This document shows positions 1 through 8,778 of a stretch of DNA of 41,653 nucleotides, piece after piece. A program made the position numbers and the translations under genes. Source of the stretch: Dichomitus squalens LYAD-421 SS1 (taxonomy: Eukaryota > Basidiomycota > Agaricomycetes > Polyporales > Polyporaceae); assembly GCF_000275845.1 (NCBI RefSeq), contig NW_006766927.1, positions 214,969-256,621 on the forward strand. Reading direction: 5' to 3'. The first letter of the stretch is position 1, and every line of letters starts with the position of its first letter. The notes below the pieces were generated by a model that saw nothing but the letters and a program-made list of their open reading frames with translations, was not told where the DNA came from and did no database searches.

Positions 1-447
1 AGCAACGAACTGTACCTAGAGTCGAAGCAAGACTACAAAGGTTAAGTAAGTAACTACAAGTTAGAGGTAGGTGTAACGAAGTACTCACTCTTCAGTCAGT
101 AAGGAAAGACTGAAGAGGGAGGACGAAATCTGAAGTCCTTATATACTACAGAGAAGTGTCCATGACTAATCGAAGAGTGGTTAGTCACATGTACCATAGT
201 GCGATGAATAATACAACGACGAAAGAATTGCGACATATCGCACCATAGGATGAGTAAGAGATGAGTAAGGCATAGACCTGTCTAGACCGTTCTGGAGTAG
301 TACGGATTGTCCTAGACAGTACCAGAAGAGTCCGGAAGCATAGCTATAGTACACGAGCAGAGAGTCCCAAATATGGTAACATACTACATAAGCGACTACA
401 GCTAAGCGCTAGGAGACGCATAGCCTCGTGTAGTCCGGACCGGATAA
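1..447. other. non-coding left edge, possibly transposon-derived
   Basis: No convincing reading frame is present. The stretch is moderately AT-rich with purine-rich runs and a TATA-like stretch near 140-147. Every frame is closed shortly before the transposon-protein fragment that opens at 448. It could be decayed 5' sequence of that element or an unrelated inserted repeat. It shows no obvious similarity to the right edge of the window. Confidence 0.4.
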
Positions 448-1747
448 GTCCAAGTTCAACACTTTCACGTGTGGTCCTGGTTAGAAGACCATGAAGCCGA
501 CGCTGCTACCAAGGTACGTACACTGTGCACATTGACTGTAACTCACACGTCTACCCGCAGGACTTCATGAATCTTCTTCGCGACCATTTGGTCAGGCGTT
601 TTGTTGGGTCCGACGCCGAGCCAGAGGACGGCTTCTCCGAACAACACACGAGCGGCATTCAAGTTCTCAATGATCGCCTTTACCGTCACAGCACCATTCA
701 CATCAACTATACGACATACGACATGCGACGCGAGCAAGATACCATCAATCCGCGAACACATGCGGATATCACCCTCCTGTCATCGCACACTGATGATGAC
801 AACAATGCCCCCTTCTGGTACGCCCGTGTCCTCAGCATCTTTCACGCACACGTACGCTATACTGGACCTGGATCTACGCGCACAACCCACAAGTGGCAGC
901 GCATCAATTTTGTTTGGGTGCGCTGGTTTGAGCGCGACCTGGCGTACTCATCCGGTTTCCAGCACCGGCGTCTCCCGCGTCTGCAGTTCATGGATGCAAA
1001 TGACCCCGACAATGTCCCGTTCGGCTTTGTAGATCCAGACGATATCATACAGCTGACTTATCTCATTCCTGCATTTGAGCATGGTGGTACAACAGATCTC
1101 CTCGGACCCTCAAAATTGGCTCGTCGCCTCAAGGACGATGGCGACGATGACGATGACTGGCGCTACTTCTACGTATGCATGTACGTATGGTTTTATTTGA
1201 CATGACTTGCAACTGATACTATCGCAGGTGGGCCAACCGCGACATATACATGCGGCATCTGGGCGGTGGTGTCGGACATCGGGGTGTGGGTGTGGGTGTT
1301 GAAGACTCCAGAAGACACGCCGTCCGGCTCTCGCGACGTGGCCGCGCTCGCAAGAGTCAACCTGGTTCCCGAGTCACAAACACCGCTCAGTCCCTTGGCC
1401 GGGATCGCTGCGACTTGGCCTCGGACTCAGACTCAGACTCAGACTCGGACTCGGACTCGGACTCGGACGTGGTCTCATATGCAAGCGCGCCAGAATCGGA
1501 AAGAGGAGAGCGACCAGATGCGGAGGCAGACGAAGATGTGTGGTCCAGTGAGGGAGAGGGTGAAGCCGGCGGCGAGGCTCAAAATGACGTAGGTGCCGAG
1601 CATGAGAGCGACCGGGAGGACATAGATTATGAGGATGATGAGGCAGACGCTATTGAAGGGGACGGCCGCGAGAGCGGTGTGTTGGAGGAGCTTGATGACG
1701 GCTTTGTAGACACCGTGTATGCTGCCGAGGGCTTTGCCCCACTTTAA
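448..1747 (+). pseudogene. C-terminal part of a Plavaka/CACTA-like transposon protein
   Basis: Three exons read through: 448-513, 561-1180 and 1228-1747, with 47-nt introns (GTACGT...CGCAG and GTACGT...CGCAG). The joined frame gives EDHEADAATK then DFMNLLRDHLVRRF. It continues to an FVDPDDIIQ..LIPAFEHG block and, across the second junction, to WRYFYVCMWANRDIYMRHL followed by GGGVGH. I know this order from the C-terminal ends of large basidiomycete transposase-type proteins, usually called Plavaka or KDZ/CACTA-like. The tail is acidic, with a Ser-Asp repeat encoded by a GACTCN hexamer run near 1424-1468, and ends in TAA. No start codon or upstream catalytic region is present: a stop at 445-447 closes the frame. 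It is therefore a fragment. The exact superfamily is inference. Confidence 0.55.
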
Positions 1748-1874
1748 AACTTGTGTAAAATTTCCTCCCCCGTGCTAGACATGATCTGGTCGGACAACAT
1801 GAATATCTATCTGCTCTTGCCGCGATCCATCCGTGCTGATGCTAAGCTGCCAGCTTCTATCGGACAAGACGGTA

Positions 1875-2470
1875 TCTGACCAGATTTCGCCAGCGCTTGC
1901 GGTTTCCGGAAATGGTAGGCCGGGGTTCGAGCGCCGTGGCCATGCCAGACCATTAGTTGCTAGTTTTGCTGATGCATGTACCGTCGAGAATTGGGTCGTT
2001 GTCTTACAGGCCTTACCCCATCTCACCTCTCTCACCGTGTGCGGAGCAACCGGCCTAACTCCATCCTCCCGGCACTTGCTCAATCAACCATCTCTTCCGA
2101 CGCTCCCTCCACACATCTACCTTGTCCGGCCTTGCAAGCAGTGGTTCTCTGTTGGAGAGTCGCGGCCCGGGGTAAGAACCCGGGTGAGCCAACAAACCTC
2201 CCAGAAGGGTGCGACAAGGCGACATGCGCTTCGTGGGACGCTGAAGAACATATCCGCTGGAGGTGTTCGACGATGCAGCCCGTGTTCGAGCAGCGTGCAC
2301 TGAAAGCGGCACCAAGTCTGAAAACCCTCGGATTCTGGGAATACGAGACGGATAGTTCGTGGCCGGAAGATGCCATGAAGCATGGAGGGGTTCGCATTCC
2401 TTCGACGTGTCGTGATGACCGTAGTCCAGCCTGCCTTGCACGACCACGAGGAGTCGTAGGTGGCCCAGTG
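1875..2470 (+). pseudogene. possible F-box/leucine-rich relic
   Basis: Two overlapping frames carry F-box-protein-like stretches: ENWVVVLQALPHLTSLTV in the frame running through 1960-2060, and LKAAPSLKTLGFWEYET in another frame near 2300-2360. Such stretches are common in basidiomycete F-box proteins, where hydrophobic leucine repeats follow the F-box. No F-box, start codon or single frame links the pieces, so at best this is a shifted remnant. It may be chance. Confidence 0.25.
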
Positions 2471-2861
2471 GTTTATGGAGGCTATTTGCTGGGAAAGGCG
2501 AGCGATGATCAATGAATGTTGATCAGGACTGGTGCAATGGACGACTGATTAGCTGCATATGTATGTAACTCATCTGCTAAGGAGACATCGATGTCGTTTG
2601 CATACATATGCCGGAGTATCGCTGTGTATCTTTCAGTCTGGATTGTTCGAGGTACACGCGTTGGAAGGCATTATACTATCCTGCGACGATGTAGTAAGGG
2701 TCAGGACGTGAATAAGCGGGGCCGTCTTTATCGGAGGTCGTTACTGACGCGCACCGCAACGCCGTGTATCGTCTCCTGAGCATGTACTACCCAGCACTAC
2801 ATAGCTTCACTGCGTACCCCCAGCTACATCGACGCCGTCGACGACGTGCGCAGCTCACGAC
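2471..2861. other. intergenic, no feature seen
   Basis: Short frames only. Nothing recognisable precedes the TMEM19-like start codon, and no clear TATA element was identified. Confidence 0.5.
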
Positions 2862-3725
2862 ATGCGTGTCCAGCTCCCTAGCCTTGCCCTCTCGCTTGCG
2901 TCCGTCCTCGCCTGGCATGGTCTTCGCAAACGCTCCCTCTCCCCCTCTGGCGCCGCCGCTGCGTTCGTCGTCGGATACACCATGATGTCTGTCCGCCTTT
3001 CGACGTTCGGTGTCGCACTCATTGTTTTCTACCTAACGGGATCGCGCGCGACGAAATTTGGGAAATCGGTCAAGAAGCAACTCGAGGAGGGGCACCAGGA
3101 CGCAGGGTACAGGAACGCGATGCAGGTGGTATGCAACTCGCTCTCGGCAGCCATCGCCGCACTTGGCTGGAGTGCGCTCTATGACCCACACTCGTGGGTT
3201 GCGCAAGCCCTCCGTTCTTTGGGCTGGGACGCTGAACTCGGTCGACATAAGGTGGAGTTCGACATCACCTGATGGTGTCCGCTCATGCCACCGGTCGCGC
3301 CATATTGGAGCCGGGCTCTCATCTTCGTGACGCTTGGGTGAGTTATTCTTTCAGTATTCACAGGACGAGAGCTGTACACATCTTTCGCATCTCTACTCGG
3401 AGGGCAGGCATTTCGCGTGCTGTCTGGGAGACACGCTCGCATCTGAGCTGGGCATCTTGTCCCGCTCGCGGCCGATCCTGATTACGACCCTGAAGGCCTG
3501 AAGCCCGTACCTCCTGAGACGAACGGCGGGCTTTCGGTGGTGGGGACGTTGGCGTCGGTTGGAAGGTGCTCCTTATGGGGTTGACGATGGCCATCACTCT
3601 GATTGTACAGAGCACATCGTGTCGCGCGCAATGACAACAGGTCTTGTTCTCACTACTTGATATGCGGTTCTGCATTATACAGCTCGGTTACTAGCTTGGT
3701 GCGACACTCCAGGCATAAGCGCGCA
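2862..3725 (+). pseudogene. TMEM19-like (DUF92) integral membrane protein, decayed
   Basis: The first 136 codons (2862-3269) are intact and typical of the TMEM19/DUF92 family: several hydrophobic segments, then SGAAAAFVVGY, RATKFGKSVKK and GYRNAMQVVCNSLSA. An in-frame TGA at 3270-3272 interrupts the protein just before WCPLMPPVAP. The frame then continues through a canonical 70-nt intron (3338-3407) into HFACCLGDTLASELG, the family signature. Further on, TTLK and PVPP are separated by an 8-bp tandem duplication that shifts the frame. Another shift falls near 3570, between SVVGTLASVG and MGLTMAITLI. A last family-like piece, LGATLQ, is visible near 3690. Several independent lesions make this a pseudogene rather than one sequencing error. 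The family is of uncertain biochemical role; the plant homologue is annotated as a phytyl-phosphate kinase-like protein. Membrane location is predicted. Confidence 0.75.
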
Positions 3726-4472
3726 AGGCGAAGCTGCTCTCTTCGGTCGCTACTGATGTCTTTCCCTTGCGATGCTTGCCTCTTGTTGATGGCAGATTCC
3801 TGTGAGTTCGATACGACCAAACCGCAATGTATAGTACAATCAAGTTGTCTTTCTCGATTGCCGCCAGTACATGGTCTCCAGTCGCCATTTCGACAGTCTC
3901 TTCCTCAAAGTGAATAATGTTGCGCTGTACTCGTCTCAATATCATGTTGTAGCCAATGCTCGTGTTGCGTTGCAGTCGAAGAAAACATCGTGCTACAGCA
4001 AACAAGTTGACCGCTCCGGAACCGATACCTGAATCGATGTTTGTATAGATTGTACACTATAGCGGCGACTCGGGCATTAGTTCAGGATAGCACTCCCTCC
4101 TGATCTAACATAGGACAGGAATAAAACGTGTTTGTCCGTGAAAAGCGCAAAGGTATGTGGTGTGGCAGACATGCCCCGATCATGCGTGTCCACTCCAGCA
4201 GATCTCTCGCAAATGTGCCGACTGCCCACTCGCACGAAGCGAGGTTTCCGGCGGTGTCTGGCGCGGACGCGTACAGCGCGAACCTGGCACTGCATAGGTA
4301 CGTGATTGTGTTGTGCGGAGCAGAGAGGACGGGTAGAGGGAGGGATATCCGTGTGGGTTGCGCATGGAAGGGGACGCGACTTCGGCTTCACGTGGATGCG
4401 TATTTGCCGCGACGCGGCGGTTTCGAGGGTAATGGGGCGACCACGATGAGTCGCAAGCAGAAGACGATGCCT
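3726..4472. other. intergenic, no feature seen
   Basis: This lies between the decayed TMEM19-like gene and the 3' end of the first microprotein gene. Only short overlapping frames occur on both strands, without splice support or recognisable motifs. It contains the 3' flank of the minus-strand microprotein. The corresponding flank of the second copy is not similar, so the duplication ends near the stop codon. Confidence 0.5.
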
Positions 4473-4682
4473 CTACAGCCCGAACAGCTTCTTCAGCCCG
4501 GATTTGTTCGTCTTGGCCTGAGCGACCCGCCCGTGCGAAGGACGCAGCACCTGGCGTGCATCATCGTACATGTTGTATGTGTCGCGCGGCGACTCCGTGG
4601 TCCCAAAGAGCGCAAATGCGTTCGGTGCGGATGGCACAGAAGAGTAGAAGGTGTAGGCGGGGGCCATGGTAGAGTAAGACAT
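4473..4682 (-). CDS. 69-aa microprotein, copy A
   Basis: Uninterrupted, intronless 69-codon gene starting MSYSTMAPAYTFYSS and ending KSGLKKLFGL. It has no signal peptide, membrane segment or cysteine. The N-terminal two thirds is rich in Ser, Tyr, Pro and Ala, with a SPRDTY motif; the last ten residues form a basic amphipathic tail. A paralogue at 32132-32344 on the other strand is identical at about three quarters of positions. The C-terminal decapeptide is invariant, and most differences are conservative. Homology continues about 380 bp upstream through a shared TATA region, which supports both the start codon and real expression. I recognise no family and assign no function. Preservation in both copies argues that this is a real protein, although many neighbours in this arm are decayed. 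Confidence 0.75.
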   Translation of the reverse strand: MSYSTMAPAYTFYSSVPSAPNAFALFGTTESPRDTYNMYDDARQVLRPSHGRVAQAKTNKSGLKKLFGL

Positions 4683-5065
4683 CTTCGACGGAGGATATCG
4701 GGTGTAGTATGAGCGAAGGCTGGAAGCTTTCTGAGTGATGAAGTCGCTGGAGGACTGGCTGCTGATGCTGACTTGAGTGCCAGTAGTACCCCGTTATATA
4801 CCAGACATGTCCTGGAAGATCGCTGCCATTAGGGACCTTGCACGAATAGCATGAAGGCGAAGTGGCAATTGACGAATCCCGAGCATGTGCGCACACAAGG
4901 GATTCCCTTTCCCGGCAAGTGTTCACGCCTAGGTCAACATAAGTACACACCAGCCAGCACAGAAGAGGCTGTTTCCAAGATACAGGTCGCCCACAGATGC
5001 ATACTAGCTGAAGGGAAGCCAATGAATGTCGAGGATGAGGTCGACAATGGAGGTCAAGAGCCGAG
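4683..5065 (-). promoter_or_regulatory. promoter of microprotein copy A
   Basis: Read toward the gene, this segment shares ordered blocks with 31759-32131 upstream of copy B: CTCGGCTCTTGACC at the distal end, TTCATTGGCT (an inverted CCAAT), TCTGTGGGCGA, GGGAATC, CTTGTGTGCGCAC with a GTGCGCAC palindrome (4887-4899), CTAATGG, and the TATA element CTGGTATATAACG (4792-4804). The TATA lies about 115 nt before the ATG, leaving room for a leader of roughly 80 nt. Conservation across non-coding sequence while flanks have diverged suggests functional control elements. A recent duplication could also explain it in part. Confidence 0.65.
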
Positions 5066-5127
5066 CACCTCACAGACGCCGTGGGTCTCTGTTTGGCCGT
5101 CCGTCTGCAAACAACGCACCAAGTAGC

Positions 5128-5299
5128 CTCTTTTCGCAGGCAATTCAGAACCAGACCAAATCTTGGTGTTGTCTGAACGAGTGTGACGGCCAGGCTCTCT
5201 TCCTTATGGGTGGTCGATGCCACTAGTGCTCCCCCTGTTGGAGCTGAACCTGGGGCCCTTACGAATTGAACCACCTCACCGATCCGCCTGCGAAAAGAG
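5128..5299. repeat. 172-bp inverted-repeat (MITE/SINE-like) element
   Basis: A perfect 14-bp inverted repeat, CTCTTTTCGCAGGC at 5128-5141 and its complement at 5286-5299, bounds a 172-bp segment. Read on the minus strand, the interior begins GGCGGATCGGTGAGGTGG. It contains GGTTCAATTCG and AGGTTCAGCTCC, both close to the RNA polymerase III B-box consensus GGTTCRANNCC. No clear target-site duplication flanks it. It could be a small non-autonomous DNA element or a tRNA-derived short element. No cloverleaf could be drawn, so it is not called a tRNA. Confidence 0.4.
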
Positions 5300-6061
5300 T
5301 CCAACTGTCCAGTAGGGACCCGGGTCAACTGACCCGCTAGCAAACCTCGATGCATCTCTAACCATATTTTAGACGGCGCAGGACGCCACAGCGCCCTTCA
5401 CTTCACCTCGTCCCCAAACCAACCTGCGTCTCCATTCGCAACCATCACTCAATCGACACTGTCCTTTTAGTATGTCCTATGTTTTCCTGTCTATTCCATC
5501 TGACTTTTTCGAAGCTTTCCCACTCATCGAGGAGGAGGTGAGCAAAGCAGGCCTACTCGGTGAAGGCGAGTCCCATTATCCATTCTTACAATAGCACATC
5601 TTCCAGTGTCATTAGCGCTAGCTAGTTATCCCGAGAAGGGCCGGACGGAGACACCCCGAGAGGGGTTCATCTCTACAGGCCCGGAGAGGGGGTCTAGTTC
5701 GTCCCTCTCGTTCATCCCTGTCTTCTGTCACTTCATTCCCACTCCCGCTCGGTTCTCTCGCTCGTCCTTTCCGTATCAATTCACTGCACAGTATATGTCG
5801 GATTCACCATTCCTCCTATAGGAATCTCCAAGTTCGCTGCGCAGGCGGTTCAAACCTTGAAGGATTACCCGGAGTTGCTAAGCGAGTCCTCACAATCTTT
5901 CTGCGTCTATAGCGCACTTACCACCTTCCGTCCAGAGCTCTCCCCGTTCGCCCTTGAGTGTGTAAACGCCTAGGGTCCTCAATACAGGGGCCCTAGCTCG
6001 CGTCCCTTGCCCGGCTCCCCAGCCTCAATCGGCTCATCACTTCTAATTCACCCTCCCTTAG
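5300..6061. other. intergenic before the protease-like gene
   Basis: No supported gene. A short ATG frame at 5471 reads MSYVFLSIPSDFFEAFPLIEEE up to a plausible GTGAGC donor, but no matching second exon was found. An ATG frame at 5793 closes after eight codons. Leader exons of the protease-like gene starting at 6062 probably lie here but could not be placed. Confidence 0.4.
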
Positions 6062-7979
6062 CCTCGTCGACGAGACGACCGTTGTGTCTGAGCATGGCTC
6101 CGACGCTTACGAGAGAGCCTCCTATTACAACGGCATCACCGGAGACGACGACCACCCGGTACTCGTCTACCGTTCCGACTACTTCACCACGCCATTCCCC
6201 AAGCCTGATGACAGGTTCCCCCATATCCCCGTCAAGTCACTCCGCGGAGTCTTCAATACCCCGCTGAATCAAATCTGGGGTGCTATCGGTCCCCAAGTTC
6301 GCGACATCGTCAAGGTGCGGAACATCCAGTGGTCGTCCATAGACACGGCCCGATTTGACACACACGGTCCGTTGGGAGAGGAGGACATGGGGAGTCTCGG
6401 ACCGGTCGTCATCTGGATTGGCGTCCTTCCCGGTTCTGCCCCCCCCCCGACACAGCCCGACACAGCCCACGATGTCTCTCAGCAGATCCTTGATCTTCTG
6501 CGGAAGAACGGCGTCGACGGGTTTGTAGTAGAATGGAGGGAGGCAGTCGCGCAGAGGTTGGCAGGCTCCCCACTCCTACAACATGCCGACAGCTTTGATC
6601 CCACCCACTACGTCCGCCGCTTCCTTACTGCTCTTCACTGCGTCCCCCTTACCGCCGCAGATATGGAAGAAGAAGATTCCCAGGGCACACTCACCCTGTG
6701 GTTTACCGAAGGCACAGGTGACGACGGTAAGCCCAGCGACAAAGTCTACGGGCTCAGCAATTGCCACGTTCTACGCAAGAATACCGCCCTCAATTTCTCG
6801 TACAAGCGCGGCGCAGCCAAGAACCACGTACGCGTATGTAGTATGCGCCGCTTCCAGCGCGGCCTCGACGAGATCACCAATGCCGTTGCTGCCCACGTCT
6901 ACATGGCTCACCCCTACGCCGAAGATTTAATCAGGCTGCAAGCGAGTGGAGGCCACGACCCCGAGCGCGGAAAAGGTGGATTCGAGGCAAGCTGGATGAA
7001 GAGAACGAAGCCATTGCCGGTCTCGAGCAGCTCCACGACGAAGTGACCAAATCCTGGATCGATCTCAAGCTCCGACGCAACATTGGCCACGTCGTATACG
7101 CTCCAGCCATCAAGGTTGACGAAGGTCGCACTGGATACACCGCCGACTGGGGTGTGTTTTGGCTGCGGAGGCGAAGGTCAAAGGTGCCTTTGAAGGCAAC
7201 GTGGTTGATCTCGGTGCGTTTGGACCGATCTTTCTCGCAGTCACATCGTCTGACGAAATTGAACTCTTGCAGGATCCAAGTATACTCCGCTACAGCTCAG
7301 GGATATGTTTCATCCGGGTGCGGGGGGTCGGACCGCGTTCAAGTATCCCGAAGAGGGGAAGCTCAAGATCCATGGCTGTGCTACCAAGGAGGACCTCGCC
7401 GTCCCTACCGAGTTCGATAGTCAAGGCCAATGTTGCCTTATGGTCGGAAAGGACGGGAACACCACCGGCCTCACTGTCGGACATTATGCCGGCCTCGAAT
7501 CGTTCGTTCGCAACGCAGTTGGCGTCGAATCCATGGAGCTCACCATTTACAACTCTGGCAACAAGGCCGTCGAAGCCTTCTCTGCCAAAAGAGACTCGGG
7601 CTCTTTCGTCTGGCACATGAAGGACGGCAAAGCTTACATCGTCGGCCAACTCCACTCTCGCCACAACAAAGGCGGTTCGACCAGCAATCACGTAACGTAT
7701 TGTACTCCTGGATGGTGGCTCCTAACCCAGATTCAGAAGAAGTACAAGAATGCCATTTTTTACCCTGATTCCTGGCCGGTTCGAGAGCAACTTCAGCGGT
7801 TGCACGGGTCCGTTTTTCTCCGCCTTGTACTCATGTCCACAGAGCTGACGGAAGTCGAAGCTTGTGCGTTCGCGAGCAACTTCATGTCTTCTTCGTCTTT
7901 GGCCTCCTCACTTCTACCATGCGCCCATTCTCTGGTCCTCATTGTCGATTGCGAATCATTCCCCTCAGGCTATCCCTAA
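6062..7979 (+). pseudogene. trypsin-like serine-protease-fold protein, frameshifted
   Basis: The sequence encodes one long protein in pieces. It opens after a likely acceptor (CCCTTAG, 6061) with LVDETTVVSEHGSDAYE; no in-frame ATG is near, so a leader exon is missing. A central GLSNCHVLRKN looks like the catalytic His region. GYTADWGVF could carry the Asp, and KRDSGSFVW resembles the GDSGS catalytic-serine motif, near 7590-7615. That order and spacing suggest a PA-clan (trypsin-like) fold. The frame shifts near 6975-6990, before KLDEENEAIAGL, and near 7155, just after DWGVF. Splicing cannot repair either shift. A probable intron with GTGCGT donor near 7216 lies before the last block. The final frame has no obvious natural end and closes at 7979. 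It could be a pseudogene or a gene damaged by assembly indels. Protease activity is inference. Confidence 0.6.
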
Positions 7980-8778
7980 CTGTCCGTACTCGCAGACGGG
8001 ATGTCACCTGACACGGCTTGTGTTCGGCGGTGGCAGAAGAGCGGATGGCCTCGAGACAAGCCCTCCCGCCCGAGTGCCTGAAACGTCGACGTTGGGATCT
8101 CAAATTTCTGGATTGTTGGGCGCTCGAGTAGTTATCTTTCCGAAAGCGGAGTATGCGGCAGTGGCCTTCGTAGTGAAACTGGTCTTCATGTAGCTTAATA
8201 TCTTTTTGTAACACTAATGGGCCAGACTGCACTGTACTGAACATCGGGTCGATTAGCCAGTCTTTGAATCAATGCCGTGCAGCGACTTTCTCCGCAGTGG
8301 ATAGCGCTTGGAACTGCGCGGCAGCCGCCCGGCGCGCCTTCGGGGGCCGCCATTTCTGCCGAGACTCGGACCGCTCGGCACCCCGAAAATGCAGCCTCTC
8401 AAGTACATCGTCATTATTGTCCACGACGTTGACTCTTGCACTACCATCGTCGCTGTTCCTCCCTCCTCCGGTGCTGAGGCAGTTCTGGCTTCTGTGCTCA
8501 AGTGCGCGAAAACGGCTTCGTATTCTTGTGTGTGAGCGGCTGCAAGTGGTCGTATGGCATCATCACCGTGGTATGTTGGCTGCGCAATGCATATGCACGA
8601 CTCACATGCTGATTCCCTCTCCTCATGCTCTTGTCCTCATATTCTACACGTGTCCTTTTCGATACACGTCGTGGATCCCACTCGACTTGGGGATACCAGA
8701 ATATAATCGTTCCTTTTGTTGATACCTCAACCTCCATACACGTTCTTCTGTTGTCCATAGTCACAAGAGAAGCTCAAC
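7980..8778. other. intergenic upstream of the MFS gene
   Basis: Overlapping open frames exist on both strands around 8253-8540. One reads MQPLKYIVIIVHDVDSC from 8390, but no homology, splice structure or codon signal supports them. The last few hundred bases should contain the MFS promoter. No clear TATA element was identified. Confidence 0.4.

Noticed and set aside
1424..1468. CRISPR-like or minisatellite array
   Set aside because: It is a hexamer microsatellite encoding Ser-Asp repeats within a reading frame, without spacers.
3270..3272. Selenocysteine or readthrough at the TMEM19-like TGA
   Set aside because: Further frameshifts follow downstream, so simple decay explains the stop better.
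5220..5290. Minus-strand tRNA gene
   Set aside because: Box-like sequences are present but no acceptor or anticodon stem can be drawn.
4561..5355. 264-codon minus-strand frame overlapping microprotein copy A
   Set aside because: It runs through the conserved promoter and TATA region in another frame. Its sequence is not preserved in the copy B region beyond DNA similarity.
8253..8540. Overlapping small genes on both strands
   Set aside because: Both strands are open, but neither has homology, a plausible promoter or splice support.
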